Origin: DASVUC01 sp036387255
Lineage (GTDB): Bacteria; Planctomycetota; Phycisphaerae; Tepidisphaerales; Tepidisphaeraceae
Direction: 5' to 3'
Assembly: GCA_036387255.1 (NCBI GenBank)
Contig: DASVUC010000209.1
Location: 43,268 to 107,267, forward strand
Length of the DNA: 64,000 nucleotides
The position numbers and the translations under genes were made by a program. The notes under the pieces were generated by a model, which saw only the letters and a program-made list of their open reading frames with translations, did no database searches and was not told where the DNA came from. Shown piece after piece: positions 8,404 to 18,024 of this stretch. Position 1 is the first letter of the stretch. Every line of letters starts with the position of its first letter.

Positions 8404-11400
8404 CTACACCGCTCTCCCCATATCTCCCGCTATCTCCGCCCCCGTCAGCGCCCTCCCATACACCCGAACCTCATCAATCGACCCCTGGAAAAACTCATTC
8501 CAAACCGAGTTCCCGCCAATCCGCAGCACATCACTGGAAGTCGTGATCGGCCCCGTCACCGCTGTCGACCCCACCAGCGTCCCATTTACATAAAGCCGGA
8601 TTGCAGATCCATCAAACGTCGTAGCCAGGTGCGACCACGTATTGAGCGGCAGCACTGAACCCCCGCCCGCCGAGTAATCTGTCCCCGCCTTGTTGATGTA
8701 CCCCGCCGGCGGCATCCCCGCGCCGCCGTAGGCGTACATCCCATACGCCAACCCGCCCGGCCGCTGCTTCATGATCACCGTCCGCCAATCGCCGCCCGCC
8801 GTCGGATAAACCCACGCCTCCAGCGTCATCCCATTCGTCAAATCCAGCAGCGCATTCGACGACACCGTCACCCACGAACTCGTCCCGTTAAAGCTCAACG
8901 CAGATCCAAACTTCCCTGCCACCCGCGTCGCATTGGTGATCGTCCCTGTCAGGTTATGCCCCGAAGCATCAATCACCGACGCCCCCGAAGCTTCATTGAA
9001 CCCCCACGCCGCCACCAGGTTCGCCGGCGCACTGTTCGACACCGTCACGTTCACCGCCGCCGACGTCTTGATGTTCCCGGCCAGGTCCCGCGCCACCGCC
9101 GTGATCGTGTGCACGCCGTTCAGCACCGAATTGCTTGCCCACTGCATCGTATACGGCCCAGCCGTGATCTCCGCCCCCGCCGGCTGCCCATCCACCAGGA
9201 ACTGAACGCCCACCACCCCCACATCATCCGATGCACTCGCCGACAGCGTCACCGTGTTGGACACCGTCGCATTGTTGGAAGGCGCCGTGATCGCCACTGT
9301 CGGCGCGCTCGTATCCGCTGTCACGTTGCTGACCGCTTCATTCGAAGCCGCGCTTAAATTCCCTGCCGCGTCCCGCGCCATCACCTTGTAGTACCAGGTC
9401 CCCGGCGTCACGCTGCTGTCACTGAAAGCGTTCGTTCCCACCGTCGCGATCAGCGTCGAATCACTCGGCACAAAACCCGCCAGGTTCGACCGATACACGT
9501 TGTAGCTGGACACCGCCACGTTATCCGTCGACGCCGTCCATGCCAGGTTGATCGGCGCATACCCGCTGCTCGCCGTCAGGTTCTTCGGAGCCGTCGGCGG
9601 CGTCGCATCCGGCGTCGTCGGCGACGTGAGCGTAAAGATCGACTGCGCCGGCACCGTCACCGAAAACAATCCATTGTTCACCGCCACATCCGCCTGCCGC
9701 GCCAGGCTCAGCGCCGACGTCGTCTCATAAAGCTCAAAGCTGCTCGCCGACGCACTTCCAAGGTTTCCCGTGAACGAAGCCGCGCTCGTCCCGTTGTTCT
9801 GCCCAACGATCGTGAACTTCCCGCTCGCCGGATCCACAAACGCCAGCACCAACACATTCCCCACCGTGGTCGAAACACCCACCCGCCGCATCCCCGGCCG
9901 CACAAACTTCGTGTACTGCGCCAGCGCATACATCCGCTTCCGCACCGCGTACGTGTTCGTCGCCGCCGTCCACTTGATCACCCCGTTCGAGTTCACGTAC
10001 CCGTGATGCTGATAGAACGAATCAATCCCGTCGTAATGCGCCGCCCCCGAAGCCCCGCCCGAAATATGGTTGTACAAATACTGGCTCATCTGGAGCGAAT
10101 ACGCCCAGTCGTCCGCCACCTCCACCCCTTCATCACCCTTCGGGAGCCCGCCGCCAAATTCAGTCACCCACCAGTTCCTCCCCGCCCACCCGCTGTTCTT
10201 CACCGAGCTATCAAAGGCAAAGTTGTTTCCGGCGTAATCGTGAAATGCCAGGTGATACGTCTTGGCCATCACCGCCGCATCCGTGAAGATCTCGTTGATG
10301 TACGAGCTGCCATTGCCCGCGGTGTCGCCGCCGATGAGCTGAATGTTCCCCAGCCCCAGCGTATCCAGCCGATTCAGAAACTTACTCACGATCCGGTGAT
10401 ACTGCGCCTCAAAAACCTTCGGCCCCTCCGGATTCCCCAGATCCTGCTCGTTCATCGGCGACACAAAATCGATCTTCAGCCCCTTCTTGTGCACCGCGTA
10501 ATCCAGCATCGTCGCCACCATCTCGACATACTCATCCTCCATGTTCGTCGAGATCGCCGTCCCACCCATCCACGTTGGGATCGTCCCCATCGCGTTTACG
10601 AACACCGGGATCTTCCGCGCGTTCAGGTACCCGATCGTGTTCCACAGGTTCGTGAACTTCGTTGTCTCGTACAGCGCGTTGTAGTAAGCCGCGTTCGCGA
10701 CAAACGGATCCGAATTGTCGTTCGCATCCTCCCAACCAGAAACGCTCTCCACGATCACCCGATACAAACTCGCCCCCATCGTGTTCACCAGCGTATCCAG
10801 CTGCGGCACCACGGCGCCGTTGTTCCACGCCGCCGAGTTCAGATTCACCCCCAGCCCGTCCATCATCTGCAACTGCTGCCCCGGCGACACCGTCAGGTTG
10901 TACGTCCCATTGCTCGCCTTTACCGTCGTCACCGCCGACGTTGTCAGATTCCCCGCCGCATCCCGCGCCACCGCATAAATCGTGTGGCTCGAACCATTCG
11001 CCAGCCCCGTCGTGTTCCACTCCAGCGCATACGGCGCGGCAGTGTCTTCCGCGCCGAACGCGACCCCATCTATGAAAAACCGGACACCTGCCACGCCAAT
11101 GTTGTCGCTCGCGCTGATGGTGATATTCAACGTCCCAGCCACGTTCGCGTTTGCCGTTGGTGATAAAATGGAAACCGCCGGCGGCACAGTGTCCTGCACC
11201 GTCACGTTCACAGGCGCCGACGTTTTCGCGTTCCCCGCGAAATCCGTCGCCACCGCCGTAATCACATGGCTTGCCCCAACCCCGCCCGCCTGCCACACAA
11301 CGCTGAAAGGCGCTGCGCCGTCCGGCGATCCCAGCGGCACGCCATCCACGTAAAACTGCACGGCGGAAATGCCCAAATTATCATAAGCATCGGCGGTTAA

Positions 11401-12774
11401 GGTGACGGCCCCTGAAACCGTGGCGCCCGCGCCCGGCGCGGTCACCGAAACCTCGGGCGCAACCGTCTCGCTCAGCCCCAGGTTCGCATCCACCGCCCCC
11501 AGATCGTCCGGCCCGATCACGCCATCAAAATTCCAATCGCCCGCAAACCAGTTCATGCCGCCAGCCATGCTGACTGATGCGCCGGCGTTGGAATCCAGCG
11601 CCCCGTAATCGTCCGGCGTGACCATGCCATTGAGGTCAGCATCACCGAGGAACGTATAAGCCCCCACAATCGCCTGGGCCGCGACCGTACCTCCGCCAAA
11701 CGGCCAAGTGCCGGAATTGAGGACGGCGTTGTCGAAGAGGGCGAGGATGGGATGCCCGAGTTCGATCTGGCCGGTGCTGGAGATGATCCCGCTGGCGTCG
11801 TCGGTGACGAAATCGCGGTAACCCTTGAAGCGCAGATCAGATAGGCCGGCGAAATTCCCGCCGGTGACGATCAAGTTGTTGTTGTTCAGGTCGAGAACAC
11901 CGCCGTCACCAATGCCCAGCGACACCGTTTCGATGTAACGGTTACCCGCTTCAAGCCGCACGATCCCGCTGTCAGCGATGCTTAAAGCCTGCAAATGCTG
12001 CGTCGCCCGCAGGTTACAAGCCGCACCCCACCCCACCTTCAGGCTCGCCTTAGCGCCCCCCGCGCCCAGGTCCGCCCCAATCTCATGCGTCCCCGCCACC
12101 AGATTGTAAACATCACTCTCCGCGGCGCTTCCGCCGCCGATGTGCGTGCAATCGACGGATGTGCTTTGGACGGTGATCGTGTCACTGCCCGCGCCGCCGG
12201 CGAGCGTGATGCTGGCGGTGACTTGCCGGCCGATGGTGATGACATCATTTCCACTGGCGCCGGAAACGCTGATGCGCTCGACCGCGGTGGCATCGGCGAC
12301 AGCGATGCCGGCGCTGCTTGGCGCGGCGGCGCGATTGTCGATGCCGATGGCGTCGCCGGCGGCGGAGCCGACGACGTTCAGGAAATCTCCCGCAGCGCCG
12401 TTGCTGCCCGCGTTGAAGGTCATGCCGCCGCTGGGCAGCGGGTTGCCATTGATGTAATCCACCGTCAGCACGTCGTCCCCAGCGCCGGTGTCAATCGTGA
12501 TGGAGGAAACGTTCGCAAGTGTCTGCGTATCGATCACGGACCCGTTGAGCAGCACCTGAACCTGCGACGGACTTCCAGCGACTGCGCGCAGCAGGTAACT
12601 GTCCGTGCTGCCGGTCCCAGAATAGATCATTGCCGAGGCGAGGAGGATTCGCTGCTCGAGCATCTCGGCGATCGGGCGGCGAGCGCTTGGGGCTTTTTTA
12701 ACAGTTCGAGTGGTGCGCAAGGACGGCTCCGCCGCATTAGGAATGTGGAGAAAAAGCAACATGCCCTCATGCAC
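8404..12774 (-). CDS. Giant modular secreted protein with GH30-like glycoside hydrolase core, dockerin-like repeats, Ig, FN3 and LamG domains
   Basis: A 1456-residue surface or secreted protein. Order: a charged leader with the planctomycete LEPR-XLL-type sorting motif LEQRILLAS (about 39-47); a repeat-rich region with GAGDDVLTV-type glycine/aspartate runs; two EF-hand dockerin-like segments (GDADLNGMVTPDDYGALD and GDWNFDGVIGPDDLGAVD); two Ig-like domains with SVTAPGAGATV...VQFYVDG cores; a TIM-barrel resembling GH30 (DGLGVNLNSAAW...) with candidate acid/base Glu776 (VSPMNEQD) and nucleophile Glu872 (WWVTEFGGG), 96 residues apart; an FN3 domain; another Ig-like domain; and a C-terminal LamG/concanavalin-like domain (WGFNEASG...). 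It probably attacks a plant or algal glycan; the exact substrate is unknown. It shares its non-catalytic modules with the next gene. Confidence 0.82.
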   Translation of the reverse strand: MHEGMLLFLHIPNAAEPSLRTTRTVKKAPSARRPIAEMLEQRILLASAMIYSGTGSTDSYLLRAVAGSPSQVQVLLNGSVIDTQTLANVSSITIDTGAGDDVLTVDYINGNPLPSGGMTFNAGSNGAAGDFLNVVGSAAGDAIGIDNRAAAPSSAGIAVADATAVERISVSGASGNDVITIGRQVTASITLAGGAGSDTITVQSTSVDCTHIGGGSAAESDVYNLVAGTHEIGADLGAGGAKASLKVGWGAACNLRATQHLQALSIADSGIVRLEAGNRYIETVSLGIGDGGVLDLNNNNLIVTGGNFAGLSDLRFKGYRDFVTDDASGIISSTGQIELGHPILALFDNAVLNSGTWPFGGGTVAAQAIVGAYTFLGDADLNGMVTPDDYGALDSNAGASVSMAGGMNWFAGDWNFDGVIGPDDLGAVDANLGLSETVAPEVSVTAPGAGATVSGAVTLTADAYDNLGISAVQFYVDGVPLGSPDGAAPFSVVWQAGGVGASHVITAVATDFAGNAKTSAPVNVTVQDTVPPAVSILSPTANANVAGTLNITISASDNIGVAGVRFFIDGVAFGAEDTAAPYALEWNTTGLANGSSHTIYAVARDAAGNLTTSAVTTVKASNGTYNLTVSPGQQLQMMDGLGVNLNSAAWNNGAVVPQLDTLVNTMGASLYRVIVESVSGWEDANDNSDPFVANAAYYNALYETTKFTNLWNTIGYLNARKIPVFVNAMGTIPTWMGGTAISTNMEDEYVEMVATMLDYAVHKKGLKIDFVSPMNEQDLGNPEGPKVFEAQYHRIVSKFLNRLDTLGLGNIQLIGGDTAGNGSSYINEIFTDAAVMAKTYHLAFHDYAGNNFAFDSSVKNSGWAGRNWWVTEFGGGLPKGDEGVEVADDWAYSLQMSQYLYNHISGGASGAAHYDGIDSFYQHHGYVNSNGVIKWTAATNTYAVRKRMYALAQYTKFVRPGMRRVGVSTTVGNVLVLAFVDPASGKFTIVGQNNGTSAASFTGNLGSASASSFELYETTSALSLARQADVAVNNGLFSVTVPAQSIFTLTSPTTPDATPPTAPKNLTASSGYAPINLAWTASTDNVAVSSYNVYRSNLAGFVPSDSTLIATVGTNAFSDSSVTPGTWYYKVMARDAAGNLSAASNEAVSNVTADTSAPTVAITAPSNNATVSNTVTLSASASDDVGVVGVQFLVDGQPAGAEITAGPYTMQWASNSVLNGVHTITAVARDLAGNIKTSAAVNVTVSNSAPANLVAAWGFNEASGASVIDASGHNLTGTITNATRVAGKFGSALSFNGTSSWVTVSSNALLDLTNGMTLEAWVYPTAGGDWRTVIMKQRPGGLAYGMYAYGGAGMPPAGYINKAGTDYSAGGGSVLPLNTWSHLATTFDGSAIRLYVNGTLVGSTAVTGPITTSSDVLRIGGNSVWNEFFQGSIDEVRVYGRALTGAEIAGDMGRAV

Positions 12775-12902
12775 AAGCCGGAGCAGTGTCGCCCGGGCTC
12801 ACCCAGCATAAGGTGCGCGAAACATAATCGATCTTCGCCGCAGGCGAAAGTTGCAAAAGGAAATCGCCGAAAAACTGACACGCTTCAGCTTCATCCGCCG
12901 GA

Positions 12903-15900
12903 CTAGCTTCCAATCGGGACGTTCATGTCGCTGGCGATCTCGGTTGCGCTCAGCGCGCGGCTGTAGATGCGCACCTCATCGATCATGCCTTTGAAATACT
13001 CACCCCAGATCGAGTTTCCACCGATGCGCAACACATCCGTGCTGGTGGTGATGGAGCCGGTGACGGCGGTGGTCCCGGCGAGGGTGCCGTTGACGTACAT
13101 CCTGACGTTGGAACCGTCATAGGTCGCCGCCAGGTGCGACCAGGCGTTGAGCGGCAGGATCGTCAAACCGGCGGCAGAATAGTCCGTCGACGACTTGTTG
13201 ATGTACCCCGCCGGCGGCCGGCTGTCTCCGTCGAAGGCGTACAGCGCATAGGCCAGGCCGTTCGTTCGCTGCTTCAGCATCACACTGCGATACCCGCCCG
13301 CCTGTGTGGGATAGACCCAAGCTTCCAACGTCATTGCGGTGGTGAGGTTGAGCAGCGCGTTATGGTTGATGGAGACCCAGTCGCTCGTGCCGTTGAAGAG
13401 CAAGCCGGTGCTGTATTTCCCGGCGGCGTACTGCGCGCCTGTGATCGTGCCATTCAACCCGTGCCCCGATCCGTCGACGGCGATGGCGCCGGCGTTTTCG
13501 TCGAAGCTGTAAGAGGCAACGAGGTTCGTCGGCGCGGTGTTGCTGACGGTGATGGTGATCGGCGCGGAGGTCGTTGTGTTCCCGGCAAAGTCCCGCGCAA
13601 CCGCCGTGATCGTGTGACTCCCATTGGCAACAAGGTTGCTGGTCCAAGCAACAGAGAACGGCGCGGTGGTGTCTTCCGCGCCCACGATCTGTCCGTCGAC
13701 TTTGAACTGCACGCCCGCGACCCCCACGTTGTCGGTCGCGCTGGCATTCAGCGTGACGACATTCGAGACCGTCGAGCCGGCGGCAGGGGCGGTGACGGAA
13801 ACGCTCGGCGCACTCGTATCCGCCGTCACCGTCGCCGATGCCTGGTTGGAAGCTGGCCCGCTGTTGTTGTTCGAGTCGACCGCGACGACTTTGTAGTAGT
13901 ACGTCCCCGCGATCGTCTGATCGACGTACCCCGTCGTGGTGCTGGTCCCAATCAGATTCCCCGCCGCGGGTGCGAACCCGCTGGTGGTGGAGCGATGCAC
14001 GTTGTAATGATCCACGGCAAAATCGTCACTCGCCGCGCTCCAGCTTAAGGTTGTCTTGCCCACGGATCCCGTTGCGCCCAGGTTTGTGGGCGCTGTCGGC
14101 GGCTGAACATCTTCCGTGGGGCTGGGCAGGCGAACCATCGGCGCCACCGAAGGCACGCCGTTCTTGTCCACGATGAACAGCATGTAATACCCGGGCGGTG
14201 CGATGTTGGAATCCGCGGGCGCCTGCACCGTCAACCCGCCGTTGGTCACGGCAAAATTCAGCGGCACGCGGCGCTGGTCCATGTTGAACGCATGCGTCAC
14301 CGATCCATTGCGAACGAGCGACACCGATGCGATTTTTGACGCATCCGGCGTTCCAACGAAGAAGCCGGAGCCGTACGTAGCGAGCGTGGGTGAGCTGCTG
14401 ATCGTGGGGCGCGCGCCGCGGAAGAGGTAGGGGGGTGAATAAATCTCCCCGCTGAGCTCCGCATAGTTGTTGGCGTAATTATGACCACTCCCCGCGACGA
14501 GCACGCGCCCGTCCGGCAGCAGCAGCCCCGTCGAGTGGTACACGCGGGAGCGCGCCATGCTGGACATCGTGGACCAGGTTTTGGTGTTGGGGTTCCAAAG
14601 CTCGGCGGGGAGCACGCCCTCGCTGGCGCTGATCCCGCCGATGGTGCTGGATCCGCCGGTCGAGAGCACGCTGCCGTCGGGGAGCACGGTGAGGTTCAAG
14701 TGCGTGCGCGGATATGCCATTGAACCCGTCTGCTGCCAGGTGGCGCTCGGCTGGGTCATGTCGATGACGTAGCTCTTCGATGACGAGGGGATGTTCCCGC
14801 CATTATCCGCCGGCGGCGACAGGTAGGAGCTTCCCGCCTTTAAGACCTTGCCCGGCTCATACATCACCGCGCTGCCCGCATCCAGCACCGTCGGATCGAC
14901 GACTGACCACTGCTGCGTGTTGACGTTTAGCACATAGCTCGCCATCTTCGCCTCGTCCGAGCCCGCGACGAGGACGCGTCCATCCGGCAGGTTGAAGATG
15001 AACGGGTAATTCGGAATGGTCTGGTTCGCGGAATTCAGCGTCGTGAACTTATTGGTGATCGGGTCATACACCTCCGGGATCGGCACATAATCCGTCACGC
15101 CGTTGACCGAGCCGGCGACGACCAGAGCCTTTCCGTTGCCCATCGTGATGACGCTTGGGTACCAGCGGCGATATGCCATATTGGGACCGTCGGTCCAGGT
15201 GTTCGTGACCGGATCGAAAAGGTTTGAGATGTTCTGTCCGGTGAATCCGCCGAGGACGCACTCATGACCGCCGACGACGAGGACGCGTCCGTCCGCCAGC
15301 GCCGTCTGCGCGGAGCAGAAGATGTCGCGATAATCCGCCTGCGTCTCGGAAGGCGCTGCGGTGAACGCGCCGGTTGTCGGGTCCCAAACTTTCCCCGTTG
15401 TCCCGCCGATGCAATCCGGCCCGCCGTCCCACATCAGCACTTTTCCGTTTTTCAGCAGCACCGCGTTCATCGCGACGATCGGGAACGTGATCACGCTGGA
15501 CCATTGTCCGACGGCGGCGGTGCCGGTGTTGCTGATGTTGACGGTGACGGGGGCGGAGGTGGTGGTGTTGCCGAGGGAATCGGTGGCGCGGGCGGTGAGC
15601 TGATAGGTGCCGTTGGCGGCGCCGGTGGTGGCCCATGCGACGGAGAAGGGGTAGGTGGTGTCGGCAGTCCCGACGGCGCGGTTGTCGAGGAAGAACTGCA
15701 CGGTGGCGACGTCATTCAGATCGGCGGCGCTGGCGGTGAGGGTGGCGGTGCTCGAGAGCGTCTGCGTGTTGACCAGGCTGGTGATCGAGACGGCAGGCCC
15801 GGTGGTGTCGCGGCGGCCGAGATTGGAATCGACGGCGAGGTAATCGTCCGGCGTGACGGCGCCGTTGAAGTCGGCGTCGCCGGATGTCCAGCTTAACCCG

Positions 15901-17045
15901 ACGGGGGGATTGGTGCCGAGGTTGGAGTCGATGGCGCCGTAGTCGTCGGGGGTGACGGCGCCGTTGAGGTCGAAATCGCCGAAGAAGACGGACTTGCCGA
16001 TGATCGTCTGGCTGCCGATGGTGTTGCCGGAGTTGATCGGCCACTCGTTGAAGGAGGCGAGCGCGTTGTCGACCATGACAAGGATGGTGCTGCCGGCTGA
16101 GTTTTGGCTGGCGGTTGAGATGATGCCGGTCCTGGTGGAATCGGGGGCGTCGGCGTAGCCGTTGAACGAGTAACCCTGAAGTCGCGCGAAGGGGGATGGG
16201 CCGGTGTAGGTGACGACGAGCTTGTTGTCGTTGAGGTCGAGCTTCCCGCCGGGGGAGATGCTCAGGTTGTCGGTGAAGAGGCAGTTGGTTCCGCCGGCGC
16301 TCATGGAGACGCTGCCGGCAGGGCCGATCTTCAGGCTCTCGAGGTGCTGAGAGGTGGTGGTCGAGACGCTGCCGCCGTTGACGTTGAGCGAGAGGTGGGC
16401 GGTGGTGGTGTTGGCATCAGCGGTGAGCGCGTAGGTGCCGGCGTTCATCGTCAGCACGTCGTGATCCGTGGCGGTGGTGCCGCCGTTGAAGGTGAAGGTG
16501 GCGGCGGCGCTGGAAACGGTAAGCGTGTCGTTGCCGGCGTTACCGGTGACGGTCGCGAAGGTTTGGATGCCAGCGCCGATGGAAACCAAGTCGTTGGTGG
16601 GGGAGCCGAACACGTTCACGCGCTCGACGCTGTTACCGACGAAACCCACCCACCCGGCCGTGGGAGGAGGATTGGCGGCGTCGACAATGGAAACCGTCTG
16701 GGCGGCGGCGGTGCTGTAGGCGTTGAGCTGATCGGAGATGCCCGCGCCGCCGTCGAAGATCACCCCGCCGGCGGGGATGGGGTTGCCGTTGTCGAAGGTG
16801 AGGGTGAGGGTGTCGGTATTGGCGCCGGTGTTGAAGGTGATGGAAGTGACGTTGCTGAGGGTTTGCGTGTCGATGACGGTGCTGTTGAGGCGGACTTCGA
16901 TCTGGGTTGGGCTGCCGGCCTTGATGCGCAGATCATAGAAGTCGGCGTTGGCGGAGCCGGTGTAGGTGAGGGCGCTGGCGAAGAGCGTTCGCGATTCCAA
17001 AGCCTCGAGCACCAGCTCGCGGCGACGACGAAGCAGACGTTTCAT
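12903..17045 (-). CDS. Giant modular secreted copper radical oxidase (galactose/glyoxal oxidase-like) with dockerin-like, Ig, FN3 and LamG modules
   Basis: About 1380 residues from the ATG at 17045 (MKRLLRRRREL...). Longer starts add sequence with no signal or domain. After LEALESRTLFAS come Gly/Asp repeat segments, two dockerin-like EF-hands (GDFDLNGAVTPDDYGAID, GDADFNGAVTPDDYLAVD), an Ig-like domain, then a seven-bladed Kelch-type propeller and a DUF1929-like cap matching galactose oxidase (CAZy AA5). Candidate active-site residues are all present: Cys577 (DIFCSAQ) and Tyr629 (RRWYPS) for the thioether cofactor, Tyr836-His837 (RVYHST) and His918 (THAFNM), at spacings close to the fungal enzyme. 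FN3, Ig-like and LamG domains follow. Predicted to oxidise primary alcohols or aldehydes to give H2O2 outside the cell; substrate unknown. Confidence 0.85.
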   Translation of the reverse strand: MKRLLRRRRELVLEALESRTLFASALTYTGSANADFYDLRIKAGSPTQIEVRLNSTVIDTQTLSNVTSITFNTGANTDTLTLTFDNGNPIPAGGVIFDGGAGISDQLNAYSTAAAQTVSIVDAANPPPTAGWVGFVGNSVERVNVFGSPTNDLVSIGAGIQTFATVTGNAGNDTLTVSSAAATFTFNGGTTATDHDVLTMNAGTYALTADANTTTAHLSLNVNGGSVSTTTSQHLESLKIGPAGSVSMSAGGTNCLFTDNLSISPGGKLDLNDNKLVVTYTGPSPFARLQGYSFNGYADAPDSTRTGIISTASQNSAGSTILVMVDNALASFNEWPINSGNTIGSQTIIGKSVFFGDFDLNGAVTPDDYGAIDSNLGTNPPVGLSWTSGDADFNGAVTPDDYLAVDSNLGRRDTTGPAVSITSLVNTQTLSSTATLTASAADLNDVATVQFFLDNRAVGTADTTYPFSVAWATTGAANGTYQLTARATDSLGNTTTSAPVTVNISNTGTAAVGQWSSVITFPIVAMNAVLLKNGKVLMWDGGPDCIGGTTGKVWDPTTGAFTAAPSETQADYRDIFCSAQTALADGRVLVVGGHECVLGGFTGQNISNLFDPVTNTWTDGPNMAYRRWYPSVITMGNGKALVVAGSVNGVTDYVPIPEVYDPITNKFTTLNSANQTIPNYPFIFNLPDGRVLVAGSDEAKMASYVLNVNTQQWSVVDPTVLDAGSAVMYEPGKVLKAGSSYLSPPADNGGNIPSSSKSYVIDMTQPSATWQQTGSMAYPRTHLNLTVLPDGSVLSTGGSSTIGGISASEGVLPAELWNPNTKTWSTMSSMARSRVYHSTGLLLPDGRVLVAGSGHNYANNYAELSGEIYSPPYLFRGARPTISSSPTLATYGSGFFVGTPDASKIASVSLVRNGSVTHAFNMDQRRVPLNFAVTNGGLTVQAPADSNIAPPGYYMLFIVDKNGVPSVAPMVRLPSPTEDVQPPTAPTNLGATGSVGKTTLSWSAASDDFAVDHYNVHRSTTSGFAPAAGNLIGTSTTTGYVDQTIAGTYYYKVVAVDSNNNSGPASNQASATVTADTSAPSVSVTAPAAGSTVSNVVTLNASATDNVGVAGVQFKVDGQIVGAEDTTAPFSVAWTSNLVANGSHTITAVARDFAGNTTTSAPITITVSNTAPTNLVASYSFDENAGAIAVDGSGHGLNGTITGAQYAAGKYSTGLLFNGTSDWVSINHNALLNLTTAMTLEAWVYPTQAGGYRSVMLKQRTNGLAYALYAFDGDSRPPAGYINKSSTDYSAAGLTILPLNAWSHLAATYDGSNVRMYVNGTLAGTTAVTGSITTSTDVLRIGGNSIWGEYFKGMIDEVRIYSRALSATEIASDMNVPIGS

Positions 17046-17304
17046 GTGATCAAGCTCGAAGCCGCGGCGCGAATCGACAGCACACCCACCGAGCCGGCGC
17101 AAGAACCAGTTAAAAGAAGAACAAGAAGACTCCCCAGCATACCGTCCGGCCCGGTCGTGACAAGAACAAAGCATGCGTGGGGACGCCCACGGAGCGAACG
17201 CTTTTGGCAACCTGCTGTAAAGGGCTGTCTCTGATGCAGTTGCGCCATATCTAGTGTGGGCAGGTACCTCGCCCGTGCACCTGATCTGGGTACTCCCTCC
17301 GCGT

Positions 17305-17958
17305 TTAGCGCGTCGTCGCTCCCCTCCGGCTCCGCAGCAGATCCGAGATGCTCCGGTAGTTGTTCGACTGCGCCAGCCCCAGCGCCGTGTTCCCCTCGTT
17401 GTCTCGGATGCTCGCGTCGGCGCCTCGATCGAGCAGCGCCCGGACGATCTCCAGGTAGCCGTTCTTCGCGGCCTCGTGCAGCGCCGTCCGGCCGTCTTCC
17501 TCCCTGATGTTGGGGTCTGCCCCGTGTGTGAGCAGAAGCTGGCACAGCTCAAAATATCCATTGTTGGCCGCGATCGTCAGCGGCGTATCCCCGTCTTCAT
17601 CTTTGAGGTTTGGATCCGCCTTCTTATCCAGCAGCACAGCGGCAATGTCGGTGTAATTCTTCTTCGCCGCAAAGTGCAGGGGGCCATCACGGTCTTCGTC
17701 GGCGATGTTCGGATCCGCACCGTTGTCCAGCAGCGCCTCGGCCGCATTCTTGTTGTTTGCCTGCACGGCCTCGATCAGGGGCGTGTTCTTATCGCCGTTC
17801 TTAACATTGATATTGGCGCCCTTGATCTTCAGCGCGTTGTCTACCGCGTCGCGATTGCCATTTTTCGCGGCATCGAAGAGCGCGGCATTGCCAGCGTTGC
17901 AGCCGACGAGCGAGACGAGCGCCATAAAGCCGATCAACGAAGTGCAGAAGCGAAGCAT
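17305..17958 (-). CDS. Ankyrin-repeat lipoprotein
   Basis: A 217-residue protein with a lipobox-type signal (LVSLVGCNAG) followed by five to six ankyrin repeats, each recognisable by patterns such as GDKNTPLIEAVQANN, DGPLHFAAKKN, GDTPLTIAANNG and GRTALHEAAKNG. Ankyrin repeats form a stacked binding surface, so a periplasmic protein-binding role is likely; the partner is unknown. The ATG at 17958 is chosen because it has a strong AGGAGG four bases upstream and gives a proper signal peptide; the earlier in-frame start does not. It is followed by the giant oxidase gene on the same strand after about 260 bp. Confidence 0.85.
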   Translation of the reverse strand: MLRFCTSLIGFMALVSLVGCNAGNAALFDAAKNGNRDAVDNALKIKGANINVKNGDKNTPLIEAVQANNKNAAEALLDNGADPNIADEDRDGPLHFAAKKNYTDIAAVLLDKKADPNLKDEDGDTPLTIAANNGYFELCQLLLTHGADPNIREEDGRTALHEAAKNGYLEIVRALLDRGADASIRDNEGNTALGLAQSNNYRSISDLLRSRRGATTR

Positions 17959-18024
17959 GAATCCTCCTTGCCTGTAGTTGTGCGCGCGGAGGATACGCGT
18001 GCGTGCAGCAACGGGCAAGACGGA

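Noticed and set aside
12775..12902. TTCGCC/GGCGAA hairpin after the copper oxidase gene as a terminator
   Set aside because: The stem is only about six base pairs and no U-tract follows on the minus strand.
17046..17561. N-terminal extension of the copper oxidase gene to 17561
   Set aside because: The added 172 residues have no signal peptide or motif and overlap the ankyrin gene on the same strand in another frame. The ATG at 17045 gives the usual LEPR-XLL-type beginning.
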